DNA from: Roseateles puraquae
GTDB taxonomy: Bacteria > Pseudomonadota > Gammaproteobacteria > Burkholderiales > Burkholderiaceae_C
Length of the DNA: 64,000 nucleotides
Assembly: GCF_002205845.1 (NCBI RefSeq)
Contig: NZ_NISI01000007.1
Span: 62,001 to 126,000, forward strand
Direction: 5' to 3'
Below the pieces are notes generated by a model. The model was not told the DNA's origin. It searched no databases and was given only the letters and a program-made list of their open reading frames with translations. Below are positions 33,517 to 42,350 of the stretch, in pieces (position 1 is the first letter of the stretch; every line of letters begins with the position of its first letter). Position numbers and translations under genes: made by a program.

Positions 33517-33559
33517 GGGCGGTCAGGCAGGGCGAGTCGCCCTGTTGTCTCTGAGTGAT

Positions 33560-33573
33560 TGGTATCGCTATCA
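33560..33573. promoter_or_regulatory. LacI-family-type operator before the dehydratase-RraA operon
   Basis: TGGTATCGCTATCA fits TGNTANCGNTANCA at every fixed position. It lies 44 bp before the dehydratase ATG on the minus strand, in a 148-bp gap after the epimerase gene. Confidence 0.72.
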
Positions 33574-33630
33574 TCTCAGGCGCGGTGACGGCTGTGTTCA
33601 GCGTTTCCACCACCGCAGCTCGGCAGCGGC

Positions 33631-33668
33631 CTGAGCCAGATTCGGCAGCCGTCGTTTGTCTGGCTCAG
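33631..33668. repeat. 10-bp inverted repeat at the end of the epimerase gene
   Basis: CTGAGCCAGA at 33631-33640 is exactly complementary to TCTGGCTCAG at 33659-33668, with an 18-base loop; it overlaps the epimerase stop codon. It could act as a transcript-end structure, but no T run follows on the minus strand. Confidence 0.6.
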
Positions 33669-34681
33669 CTGGCCATGAAGCTCAGCCGCATCCACCGCGA
33701 CAGCGGCTGCGCCGGCTGCACCAGGCAGCCCTGGTCGCGCCAGAGCGGGTGGTTCGGCGCGTCCGGGAAGAACTGCGGCTCCAGCGCGATGCCGGCATGC
33801 TGGGCGAAGGCGGTGCCCCGGCGCCCCCGCGCCTGCTGCACATGGTTGCCGGTGCAGACCTGCAGGCCGGGGTAGTTGGTGAAGAGCTGCATGGCCAGCC
33901 GGCCATCACCGGCCGTCAGCACCGCGGCAGCGCGTTCGCCCTGGGCGGCGGTCTCGTCCAGTGCATAGCAGTGATCCCAGCCGCCGGCCTGGCGCAGTTG
34001 CTCATGCTGGCCCAGGCCGTCGCGCAGACGCCGAGGCCCGCGCAGGTCGAAGGCGCTGCCCTCGACATCGGCGAGTTCGCCGGTGGGGATCATGTCGGGC
34101 CGCACCGGCAGCACCTGATGGGCGGCGACCTGCAGCAGGTGGTCGAGCACCGGCGCCTCGGTGCCGTCGAGGTTGAAGTAAGGGTGGCTCGTCAGGCTCA
34201 CGGGGCAGGTGCGTGTCGTGCGAGCCAGGAAGTGCAGGCTCACGCTGCAGCGCTCGGGGTCGATGCGGTAGGTCACTTCGGTATCGAGCGCGCCGGGGTA
34301 GCCTTGGTCGCCATCGGGCGAGTGCAGGCCCAGGCGCAACTGAAGCGGCTCGTGGGCCAGCACACGCCAGGTGCGCCGGTCGAAGCCGTCCGGCCCGCCG
34401 TGCAACTGGTTCGCACCTTCATTCGGCACCAGACGGTGCTCTTGGCCGGCCAGCGTGAAGGCCGCCCCACCGATGCGGTTGGCGTAGCGGCCCACGATGG
34501 CGCCGAAGAAGCCGGGTTCGCGCGCATGGTCGGCCGGCGTCGCATGGCCGAGGATGGCCTCGCGCAGCGTGCCATCGCGCAGGGGCACCCGGCAGGACAG
34601 CCAGCGTGCGCCGAACGGGCTCACGTCGATCTGCAGACCGCCAGGCTGGCCGAGGGTGTGGACGGTGTGGGGGTCGTGCAT
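33665..34681 (-). CDS. Aldose 1-epimerase (GalM family)
   Basis: A protein of 338 residues from the ATG at 34681; a longer frame to 34801 crosses the divergent promoter region. Family residues: GARWLSCRVP, the early GRYANRIGGAAF, HGGPDGFDRRTW with the first His, SLTSHPYFNLDGTE with the catalytic His, and YPGLQVCTGNH with ALEPQFFPDAPN carrying the catalytic Glu near the end. It interconverts alpha and beta anomers of free sugars such as xylose. It diverges from the GH115-GH8 gene and probably shares its operator. Confidence 0.93.
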   Translation of the reverse strand: MHDPHTVHTLGQPGGLQIDVSPFGARWLSCRVPLRDGTLREAILGHATPADHAREPGFFGAIVGRYANRIGGAAFTLAGQEHRLVPNEGANQLHGGPDGFDRRTWRVLAHEPLQLRLGLHSPDGDQGYPGALDTEVTYRIDPERCSVSLHFLARTTRTCPVSLTSHPYFNLDGTEAPVLDHLLQVAAHQVLPVRPDMIPTGELADVEGSAFDLRGPRRLRDGLGQHEQLRQAGGWDHCYALDETAAQGERAAAVLTAGDGRLAMQLFTNYPGLQVCTGNHVQQARGRRGTAFAQHAGIALEPQFFPDAPNHPLWRDQGCLVQPAQPLSRWMRLSFMAS

Positions 34682-34719
34682 GCCGGCTCGCCAGGCCTGC
34701 CGGGCTGGCTTTGCTGAAA

Positions 34720-34733
34720 AGGTTACGCTACCA
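34720..34733. promoter_or_regulatory. LacI-family-type operator between the epimerase and GH115-GH8 genes
   Basis: The sequence AGGTTACGCTACCA contains the palindrome-like GGTTACGCTACC with a central CG and outer GGT/ACC halves. It is a weaker match to TGNTANCGNTANCA than the site at 33560 (two fixed positions differ) but is the only such element in this 172-bp divergent region. Confidence 0.55.
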
Positions 34734-34853
34734 TGAAAATTCCAGAGGCCGCGACCGGTAACCCGATGGTTGAGAGTGTGCGCGGTTGATTGCGTAATCA
34801 TTCAGGCATCGCACAGCGTCCCACGCAGGCGCCGGCGTGTGGAGACAAGCGAG

Positions 34854-37800
34854 ATGAGGTTCAAGACATGGGTCGTCAGCCTGGGGCTGGCGCTGGGCCT
34901 GAACGGCGCATTGCAGGCCTGCGAGACGCCCGTGTCGGTCTGCGATCACGACCCCGGCCGCGGGCTGGCTCTCGTCGCGGGCGGCCGCCCGGCCGCGGTG
35001 CTCGTCGAGGCGGGGGCTGACCCGGCCCTGCGGCATGTCGGGCGCAGCTTCGCGGGCGATCTCGGGCGTGTGGCGGGCCAGTCTCCGCGTGAAGTGCAGA
35101 CGCCGGCCGACGCGGCGGGGCCGCTGGTCCTGATCGCGCAGTGGGGCCGCAGTGCGTTGCTGGACGACCTGGCCCGCCGCGGCAAGCTGCAGATGAGCGA
35201 CCTGGCTGGCCGTTGGGAGGCCTACCGCCAGGTGGTGGTGGACGCGCCCTGGCCGGGCGTGCCGCGGGCGCTGGTCATCGCCGGTGCCGACCGCCGCGGT
35301 GCGGTGTTCGGCACCTACGACCTGTCGGGGCGGATCGGGGTGAGCCCGTGGCACTGGTGGGCGGACGTGCCGGTGCAGCGCCGGGCGGGGGTCTACCTGG
35401 TGCCCGGCACGCGCGATGACGAGCCCGGCGTCAAGTACCGCGGCATCTTCATCAACGACGAGGCGCCGGCTTTGAGCACCTGGACGCAGGCCAAGTTCGG
35501 CGGCGCCAACGCGGCCTTCTACGCCCACGTCTTCGAGCTCATCCTGCGCCTCAAGGGCAATTACCTGTGGCCGGCGATGTGGGCGCCGCGCGCCTTCGGC
35601 GCCGACGACCCGAAGAACCTCGTGCTGGCCGACGAGATGGGCGTGGTGATGGGCACCTCGCACCACGAGCCCATGTCTCGGGCCCATGACGAGTGGGCGC
35701 GCATGAAGGGCGGCGCCTGGGACTACACCAGGAACGCGCAGAAGCTGCGCGAGTTCTGGCGCGGCGGCATCCAGCGCATGATGGGCCGCCCGGACGGCTC
35801 GGCCTTCGACACCCTGGTCACCGTGGGCATGCGTGGCGACGGCGACGAGCCCATGAGCGAAGGCACGGCCACCGCGCTGCTGGAGGGCATCGTCAGGGAC
35901 CAGCGCCAGATCATTGCCGACGTGACCCGCCAGCCCGCCGAACGCACGCCGCAGATGTGGGCGCTCTACAAGGAGGTGCAGGACTACTACGACGCGGGCA
36001 TGCAAGTGCCCGACGACGTGCTGCTGCTCTTCGCTGACGACAACTGGGGCCAGATCCGCCGGCTGCCGGTCAAGGACCTGCAGCGCCGCGGTGGCTACGG
36101 CGTCTACTACCACTTCGACTACGTGGGCGGCCCGCGCAACTACAAGTGGCTCAACACCAACCAGATCGAGAAGACCTGGCAGCAGATGGACCTGGCCCGC
36201 GCACGCGGCGCCGAGGCGCTGTGGATCGTCAATGTCGGCGACATCAAGCCGATGGAATTCCCGATCAGCTTCTTCCTGGACATGGCCTGGGCCCCGCGCG
36301 CGATGACGCCCGCTGCCTTGGCCGCCTACCCGCGTGAGTGGGCGGCGCGCACCTTCGGCGAGGCTCAGGCGGCGGAGATCGGCGAGATCCTGACGCGCTA
36401 CAGCCAGTACGCCGCGCGCCGCAAGCCGGAGCTGATCGACGCCCGCAGCTTTGCCCTTGGCCGGGCCACGGCCGAGGTGCTGGAGGGCGGTGATTTCGGC
36501 CGCCGCGTGGCCGAGTGGGCGGCGCTGGAGGCGCGGGTGGCCCGCGTGAAGGCGACGCTGCGGCCCGAGCAGCTCGACGCCTTCTTCCAACTCGTCGAGC
36601 ATCCGGTGCTGGCGCTGGCCAACCTGTACCGGCTCTACGAGGCCGTGGCCTGGAACCATCAGCTGGCAGCGGCGGGCGATGCGCGTGCCAACGTGTTTGC
36701 TGACCTCGCCGAGGCCGCCTTCGCGCGCGACCAGTCGATCAGCGACGACTACCACGCGCGGGCCGGTGGCAAATGGGCCGGCATGATGCTGCAGACCCAC
36801 ATCGGCTACACGAGCTGGCAGCAGCCCGACCGCAACCTGATGCCGGCGGTGCGCCGGGTACCGGGCGCGTCGGATGCGGCCGTGGTGGAGCGGCAGCTGC
36901 AGCAGGCACCGGTGCTGTCGCCGCCGGCCGGCACAACCGTCATCGAGGCGACCGCCTTCAGCCGGGCCCAGGCCGCCCAAGGCCTGCGTTGGACGGCCGT
37001 CCCGAATCTCGGCCAGCATGCCGGCGCCGTGGTGGCGTTGCCGCAGGGCAGGCCGCCCACCACGGTGGCGGAAGGTGTCACGCTCGATTACGACGTGGAC
37101 CTGCCCGCGGGCGACCTGAAGCTTCAGTTGCACCTGCTGCCGACGCTCGACACCCGCAATGCCGGTGGGCTGCGTCTGGCGGTGTCGCTGGACGACCGGC
37201 CGCCGCAGGAGCTCAAGCTGCATCTGCTGCCCACGCCGGGTGCCGAGACCCGCCCCGAGGAGCGGGCCTGGGCGCGCGCCGTGATCGACAACAACGCCGT
37301 GCTGGCGGCGCGCTTTGACGGCGTCAACGCCGGGCGCCACACCGTGCGCCTCTGGCGGCTGGACGACAACGTGGTGTTGCAGCGCCTGGTGTTGCAGATG
37401 CAGCCGAGCGCGCCCGTCGCGGCCGCCGCACCCGTGGCCGGGTCACGCAACTTGCTGCGCGAGCTGCGCCCGGAGATCACCGAGGCCGCCATCGACGCTA
37501 AGCTCTCGCGCTACTGGCAGTCCCTGTTCGAGGGCGGGCCGGCGCAACGCGTCGTGTACCCGTCACCCGCCACCGCCCATGGGCCAGCGGCCTATGTGCT
37601 GGACGTGGGCAATGCCGACGTGCGCAGCGAAGGCATGTCCTACGGGATGATGATTGCCGTGCAGATGGGCCGCAAGGCCGAGTTCGACGCGCTGTGGAAC
37701 TGGGCGGCCACCCACATGCGCTATGCCTCCGGGCCGCGCCAGGGCTACTTCCGCTGGCAATGCAAGCCGCAGGGCTGCGACCAGGACGCCGTGCCCGCCT

Positions 37801-38585
37801 CCGACGGCGAGGAGTACTTCGCCACCGCGCTGCTGATGGCGGCCAGCCGCTGGGGCAATGGCCCCGGGTTGTACGACTACAACGCCCAGGCCCAGGCCCT
37901 GCTGTCGGTGATGCTGCACAAGGAGACGATGAACGGCGGCGTGCGTCACGGCGTGCGCGCCATGTTCTCGCCGCAGCACGGGCAGGTGGTGTTCGTGCCC
38001 ATCGGCAACGCGGCGGACTTCTCCGACCCGTCCTACCACCTGCCGGCCTTCTATGAACTCTGGGCCCGGCGAGCCGACAAGCCCGAGGATCGCGCCCGCT
38101 GGGCTGAGATCGCGCGCATCAGCCGGGCCTACTTCCACAAGGCTGCCCACCCGCGCACCGGGCTCACGCCCGACTATGCCGAGTTCGACGGCCGCCCGCG
38201 CGTGCACGAGGGCCATGAGGACTTCCGCTACGACGCCTTCCGCACCGCGGTGAACTGGAGCGTGGACCAGGCCTGGTGGGGCCAGCATCCGCAGGCCGCC
38301 GAGTTGAGCCGCCGGCTGTTGAGCTTCTTCGAGTCGCAAGGGCCGGGCGGCAAGCCCTATCCGCATCTCTACACGCTGGACGGCCGGCCGCTGAACGACG
38401 AGCCCTCCAAGGGCCTCATCGCCTGCAATGCCGTCGCCGCGCTGCTGGTGGAGCCGGCGCTCGGCCGCCGCTTCGTGGACGACCTCTGGGCGCTCGAGCC
38501 GCCCACCGGACAGTGGCGTTACTACGATGGCCTGCTGCAGTTCATGGGGCTGCTGCATGTGACCGGCCGCTTCAGGGCCTGGTGA
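34854..38585 (+). CDS. Exported GH115 alpha-glucuronidase fused to a GH8 exo-oligoxylanase
   Basis: A protein of 1243 residues; the ATG at 34854 follows a GGAG site and opens a signal peptide (MRFKTWVVSLGLALGLNGALQA). Residues from about 25 to 830 are GH115 (NDEAPALSTWTQAKFGG, LKGNYLWPAMWAPRAFG, MGTSHHEPMSRAHDEW, DDNWGQIRRLP, WIVNVGDIKPMEFPISFFLD). From about residue 865 a complete GH8 domain follows: SEGMSYGMMIAVQMGRK (general acid Glu), PASDGEEYFATALLMA (Asp) and FRYDAFRTAVNWSVDQAWW (Asp), the pattern of reducing-end xylose-releasing exo-oligoxylanase. One polypeptide would remove methylglucuronic acid side groups and trim the xylo-oligosaccharide. Confidence 0.93.
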   Translation: MRFKTWVVSLGLALGLNGALQACETPVSVCDHDPGRGLALVAGGRPAAVLVEAGADPALRHVGRSFAGDLGRVAGQSPREVQTPADAAGPLVLIAQWGRSALLDDLARRGKLQMSDLAGRWEAYRQVVVDAPWPGVPRALVIAGADRRGAVFGTYDLSGRIGVSPWHWWADVPVQRRAGVYLVPGTRDDEPGVKYRGIFINDEAPALSTWTQAKFGGANAAFYAHVFELILRLKGNYLWPAMWAPRAFGADDPKNLVLADEMGVVMGTSHHEPMSRAHDEWARMKGGAWDYTRNAQKLREFWRGGIQRMMGRPDGSAFDTLVTVGMRGDGDEPMSEGTATALLEGIVRDQRQIIADVTRQPAERTPQMWALYKEVQDYYDAGMQVPDDVLLLFADDNWGQIRRLPVKDLQRRGGYGVYYHFDYVGGPRNYKWLNTNQIEKTWQQMDLARARGAEALWIVNVGDIKPMEFPISFFLDMAWAPRAMTPAALAAYPREWAARTFGEAQAAEIGEILTRYSQYAARRKPELIDARSFALGRATAEVLEGGDFGRRVAEWAALEARVARVKATLRPEQLDAFFQLVEHPVLALANLYRLYEAVAWNHQLAAAGDARANVFADLAEAAFARDQSISDDYHARAGGKWAGMMLQTHIGYTSWQQPDRNLMPAVRRVPGASDAAVVERQLQQAPVLSPPAGTTVIEATAFSRAQAAQGLRWTAVPNLGQHAGAVVALPQGRPPTTVAEGVTLDYDVDLPAGDLKLQLHLLPTLDTRNAGGLRLAVSLDDRPPQELKLHLLPTPGAETRPEERAWARAVIDNNAVLAARFDGVNAGRHTVRLWRLDDNVVLQRLVLQMQPSAPVAAAAPVAGSRNLLRELRPEITEAAIDAKLSRYWQSLFEGGPAQRVVYPSPATAHGPAAYVLDVGNADVRSEGMSYGMMIAVQMGRKAEFDALWNWAATHMRYASGPRQGYFRWQCKPQGCDQDAVPASDGEEYFATALLMAASRWGNGPGLYDYNAQAQALLSVMLHKETMNGGVRHGVRAMFSPQHGQVVFVPIGNAADFSDPSYHLPAFYELWARRADKPEDRARWAEIARISRAYFHKAAHPRTGLTPDYAEFDGRPRVHEGHEDFRYDAFRTAVNWSVDQAWWGQHPQAAELSRRLLSFFESQGPGGKPYPHLYTLDGRPLNDEPSKGLIACNAVAALLVEPALGRRFVDDLWALEPPTGQWRYYDGLLQFMGLLHVTGRFRAW

Positions 38586-38656
38586 ATGCCGGGCGTCCCG
38601 CGGGCTGCCTATGATGGCCGCGGCGCGCACGCCTGGCGCCGCACCCAAGGGAAGAC

Positions 38657-41275
38657 ATGACAACGACAAGTTCGCGCCGCGTGCTCGGCGCCCTGCTGAT
38701 GGCGCTGTGCACGGGCACGGCGCTGGCCCAGACGCCTCCGGCGCCCACCCCCGTGCCCACGCCGGCTCCGGCAGGTGCCTCGGCGCCCACCCCCGGACGC
38801 GCCGCGTCGGCGCCGGGCCTCACGCTGCCCGACCCCACCGAGCCCAAGCCCTACGACAAGGTCATCACCGCCGAGGCCAAGACGCAGGACGGTCTGCTGC
38901 GGGTGCACAACCTGAAGAACAAGCTGTACTTCGAAATCCCGAAAGAAGTCCTCGAACAGCCCCTCCTGATGGTGGCCAATGCCACGGCCGTGCCCGCCGG
39001 GCAGGAGCACGTGGGCCGCACGCTGAACCAGGACGTGCTGCGCTTCGTGCTGCACCAGAACCGCGTGCTGCTGCAGCTCGTGTCGCACAGTGCGGTCACG
39101 TCACCCGGCAATGTGCTGGCCGATGCCGTGCGGCAGTCGCAGCGCGATGCCATCCTGGCGGTGTTCCCGGTCGAGGCCTTTGCCAAGAGTGGCGCGCCGG
39201 TCATCGAAGTGACGCGCCTGTTCAACACCGAGGTGGGTGACTTCAGCGCCCGCGCCCTGGTGCGCGGCAGCCTGGACAGCAGCCACAGCTACGTTGAAAA
39301 GGCCAAGGCCTTCAAGGGCAGCGTGCGGGTGGATGCGGTGCAGACCTACACCGTGATGCCCACGCCCCAGCCCACCCTCCCAGGCGTGCCCCTCGTGCCG
39401 CAGATGCAGCCGGCGCGCAGCGCGTCGGTCAACGTGGCCTTCAGCATCGTCGAGCTGCCCAAGGAGCCGATGCTGCCGCGCTTGATGGACGACCGGGTGG
39501 GTTACTTCAGCGTGGGCCGCACCGACTTTGGCAGCGGCCTGCAGGAAGCCCGCCGCGAGCGTGTGATCACCCGCTGGCGCCTGGAGAAGAAAGACCCCGC
39601 GGCGGCGCTCAGCGAGCCGGTCAAGCCCATCGTCTGGTACATCGACAAGGCCACGCCGACCGAGCTGGTGCCCTACGTGAAGAAGGGCATCGAGGCCTGG
39701 AACGTCGCGTTCGAGGCCGCCGGCTTCAAAAACGCCGTGCAGGCCCGGCCTTACCCGAGCGCCGAGGAGGACCCCGAGTTCGACCCCGAGGACGTGCGCT
39801 ACAGCGTGATCCGCTGGGTGCCCTCGCCCATCGCCAATGCCTACGGCCCGCACCTGGCCGACCCCCGCAGCGGCGAGATCCTCAACGCCAACATTGTGAT
39901 GTTCCACAACATCGTGCAGCTGCAGCGCGACTGGTACCTGACCCAGGTCGGCCCGCTGGACCCGCGCGCCCGCAAGCTGCCGCTGCCGGATGACCTGATG
40001 GGCGAGCTGGTGGCCTTCGTCGTCACGCACGAGGTCGGGCATTCGCTGGGCCTGCCGCACAACATGAAGGCCAGCTCGCTGTACCCGGTGGAGAAGCTGC
40101 GGGATGCGCAATGGCTCAAGACCATGGGCCACACACCGTCCATCATGGACTACAGCCGCTTCAACTACGTCGCCCAGCCCGAAGACCGGCTCGACCCCGC
40201 ACTGCTCATCCCCAAGATCGGCCCCTACGACCAGTTCGCGGTGCGCTGGGGCTACACGCCCATTCTGAGCGCCAAGACCTCCGAAGACGAGCGCCAGCAG
40301 CTCAACCTGTGGGCGCGCGAGCAGGTCGGCACACCTTGGCTTCGCTTCAGCTCGCCCAAGGCCGATGGCAGTGACGTGGGCGAGAACATGGAAGCCGTGG
40401 GCGATGCCGATGCCGTCACGGCCACGGGCCTTGGCGTGCGCAACCTGCAGCGTGTCGTGAAGATGCTGCCCGCCGTCGTGCCGGAGGACGGCAAGGACGA
40501 CCAGACCCTCGAAGCCCTTTACCGCAGCACCTGGGGGCAGTGGGTGCAGGAGATGAACCACGTCATCACCGTGATCGGCAGCTACGAGGTGCAGAACAAA
40601 CACAACGACCAGCCCGGCGCGATTGCCACGCCGGTTGCGCGCGAGCGGCAGGTGCGGGCGGTGAAGTTCCTGAACGAGCAGATGTTCACCACGCCGCAGT
40701 GGATGCTGGACCCGGCCGTCACCCAGCGCCTGCGCAACATCGAGCAAAACCTGTGGCTGGGCGTGTACCAGCGCACCTTGCTGCGCCAGCTGGTCAGCCC
40801 GGCGCGAACGCAGCGCCTGATGGCGCAGGAAGCCCAACTCGGCCCGCGCGCCTACCGCTTGACGGACTACCTGGCCGACTTGCGCCGCGGCATCTTCACC
40901 GAGCTGCCCGCCGCCCCCATTACACCGGCACGCCGCAACCTCCAGCGTTTCTATGTGGATGCGCTGGCTGCACGCCTGGGCGGCCTGAACCTGCTGGGCC
41001 TGGATGACGGCGAGGCCCTGGTGCGGGCCGAGCTGCGCGAGCTGAAGGGCACGCTGGCCGCGGCCGCTCAGCAGGGCGACGCTGGCCGTCGCGCGCATCT
41101 GCAGGCCCTGGCCGACACCATCGCCAAGGCGCTGGACCCCAAGTTCGCGCCGGCCGCCAATCCGCTGGCCGCGCTCATGCGCGTGATGGGCTACCAGGCC
41201 GCCGACGCCTGGGACCCGCTGGCCGTCGCAGCGAGCTGCTGGCCCAGCTTCGCACCGGCACCCCCCAACGATTGA
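38657..41275 (+). CDS. Exported zinc-dependent metalloprotease (DUF5117/DUF4953 type)
   Basis: A protein of 872 residues with a signal peptide (RRVLGALLMALCTGTALAQ) and a Pro/Ala/Thr linker. The zinc site is HEVGHSLGLPHNM near residue 457, followed by the Met-turn-like TPSIMDYSRFNYVAQ. Around it are ARALVRGSLDSSHSY and PIVWYIDKATPTELVPYVKKGIEAWN, typical of this large family of periplasmic or surface metalloproteases. It has its own AAGGGAAG ribosome site 71 bp after the fusion gene. A role in the xylan locus is not evident. Confidence 0.92.
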   Translation: MTTTSSRRVLGALLMALCTGTALAQTPPAPTPVPTPAPAGASAPTPGRAASAPGLTLPDPTEPKPYDKVITAEAKTQDGLLRVHNLKNKLYFEIPKEVLEQPLLMVANATAVPAGQEHVGRTLNQDVLRFVLHQNRVLLQLVSHSAVTSPGNVLADAVRQSQRDAILAVFPVEAFAKSGAPVIEVTRLFNTEVGDFSARALVRGSLDSSHSYVEKAKAFKGSVRVDAVQTYTVMPTPQPTLPGVPLVPQMQPARSASVNVAFSIVELPKEPMLPRLMDDRVGYFSVGRTDFGSGLQEARRERVITRWRLEKKDPAAALSEPVKPIVWYIDKATPTELVPYVKKGIEAWNVAFEAAGFKNAVQARPYPSAEEDPEFDPEDVRYSVIRWVPSPIANAYGPHLADPRSGEILNANIVMFHNIVQLQRDWYLTQVGPLDPRARKLPLPDDLMGELVAFVVTHEVGHSLGLPHNMKASSLYPVEKLRDAQWLKTMGHTPSIMDYSRFNYVAQPEDRLDPALLIPKIGPYDQFAVRWGYTPILSAKTSEDERQQLNLWAREQVGTPWLRFSSPKADGSDVGENMEAVGDADAVTATGLGVRNLQRVVKMLPAVVPEDGKDDQTLEALYRSTWGQWVQEMNHVITVIGSYEVQNKHNDQPGAIATPVARERQVRAVKFLNEQMFTTPQWMLDPAVTQRLRNIEQNLWLGVYQRTLLRQLVSPARTQRLMAQEAQLGPRAYRLTDYLADLRRGIFTELPAAPITPARRNLQRFYVDALAARLGGLNLLGLDDGEALVRAELRELKGTLAAAAQQGDAGRRAHLQALADTIAKALDPKFAPAANPLAALMRVMGYQAADAWDPLAVAASCWPSFAPAPPND

Positions 41276-41300
41276 ACGCATGTGAGCCGATTGCGTCGCC

Positions 41301-41804
41301 ATGAACCAGCCCAACCCCTACGCACCGCCTGAGGCCCAGGTGGCCGATCGACCCGGGACGGCGGGGCCGAAGAGCCGGCAGCAGCTGGTCCCGCTGTGGA
41401 TCAAGATCTTCGGCTGGCTCATCATGCTGACGGGGGGCGTCGCGATGCCGTTGATCGCCGTGGCTTGCCTGGTGACCGGACTGCCCATGACAGTCTCGTT
41501 TCTCGGTCTGGCTCATCACGGTTTTCCCTGGCACCCGATGGGGCTGCTCGTGATGGGCCTGGCACTGGCGCACGCGGTGGCAGCCTATGGCCTGCTGTTC
41601 GGCAAGGACTGGGGCGTGCGGGTGTGCCTGGCGGTGGGCTTCATCGGCGTGCTGGCCTGCCTGGGCGGCATGGTTTATGGCTTCGTGCAGGGCCAGGTCA
41701 ACGTTCGGCTGGAGCTGGTGCTGCAGGCGCTCTTCCTGCGACGGCTGGACAAGATCCAGCCGGACTGGACGCCGACACCGACGCCGGATGCACCTGCCGC
41801 TTGA
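41301..41804 (+). CDS. Small integral membrane protein, function unknown
   Basis: A protein of 167 residues starting MNQPNPYAPPEAQV, a Pro-rich cytoplasmic start often seen on small membrane proteins of this kind. Four hydrophobic segments lie at about residues 32 to 55 (WIKIFGWLIMLTGGVAMPL), 56 to 72, 78 to 97 (GLLVMGLALAHAVAAYGLL) and 105 to 128. No enzymatic motif. It lies 25 bp after the metalloprotease gene and may be cotranscribed. Confidence 0.75.
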   Translation: MNQPNPYAPPEAQVADRPGTAGPKSRQQLVPLWIKIFGWLIMLTGGVAMPLIAVACLVTGLPMTVSFLGLAHHGFPWHPMGLLVMGLALAHAVAAYGLLFGKDWGVRVCLAVGFIGVLACLGGMVYGFVQGQVNVRLELVLQALFLRRLDKIQPDWTPTPTPDAPAA

Positions 41805-41820
41805 CCGACCGTGCCGCTCG

Positions 41821-42222
41821 TCAGGCGGCTGATTTCGCGACGGTGCCCAGCAGCTGCCGGATCTCATCCCGGCAGGCGGCCTGGGCCTTGGCCTCGATCT
41901 CGCGGTAGAGGGCCAACACCCGCTCGCCGGCGGGCGTGAGTGCGGCGCCACCGCCGCCGGAGCCGCCGGCCGCGGTCTCGACCGCCGGGGCCTTCAGCGC
42001 CCGGTTCAGCTCGTCCACCAGTAGCCAGGCGCGCCGGTAGGACATGCCCAGCGACTTGGCTGCGGCCGTGATGGAGCGCTCAGCCTGGATGGCCTCCAAC
42101 AAGTCGACCTTCCCCGGCCCGATGGCGATGGTGTCGCCCACGACGACCCGCATGCGCAGCCGCAATGCCGGCGGCTGGCCACGTGAGGCGCGTTTGGGGG
42201 TGGACGAAGCGTCAGCAGGCAT
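41821..42222 (-). CDS. modE: ModE-type winged-helix molybdate regulator, short form
   Basis: A protein of 133 residues. The LysR-like winged helix is clear: IGPGKVDLLEAIQAERSITAAAKSLGMSYRRAWLLVDELNRAL, with the late LTPAGERVLALYREIEAKA. The C-terminal molybdate-binding (Mop) domains of full ModE are absent, so molybdate sensing must be by another route or by a binding partner. It is divergent from modA, as is usual, and probably represses modABC. Confidence 0.9.
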   Translation of the reverse strand: MPADASSTPKRASRGQPPALRLRMRVVVGDTIAIGPGKVDLLEAIQAERSITAAAKSLGMSYRRAWLLVDELNRALKAPAVETAAGGSGGGGAALTPAGERVLALYREIEAKAQAACRDEIRQLLGTVAKSAA

Positions 42223-42301
42223 GGCGTCTGAGGGGCGTGAGGCTCACACAGGGTGGCGGTGGGCGGAATTAGACCATCGGCATGACCCCGGCCGGGCCTT
42301 G

Positions 42302-42326
42302 CGCTATGCATGGCGGTATATTTCGC
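42302..42326. promoter_or_regulatory. Possible ModE binding site before modA
   Basis: CGCTATGCA, 7 bases, then TATATTTCG resembles the ModE box (CGCTATATA with its inverted partner) but is imperfect in both halves. It is the only AT-rich patch in the 128-bp divergent region between modE and modA, 25 bp before the modA ATG. Confidence 0.4.
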
Positions 42327-42350
42327 CGCGCTTCACATCCACCGCCCGCC

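Noticed and set aside
34770-34853. Longer start for the GH115-GH8 protein
   Set aside because: The extra residues would precede a good signal peptide and cover the promoter/operator region; the ATG at 34854 has a ribosome site.
39101-41314. Minus-strand frame of 737 codons opposite the metalloprotease
   Set aside because: The plus strand carries a signal peptide and HEVGHSLGLPHN; the reverse frame has no motif and no ribosome site.
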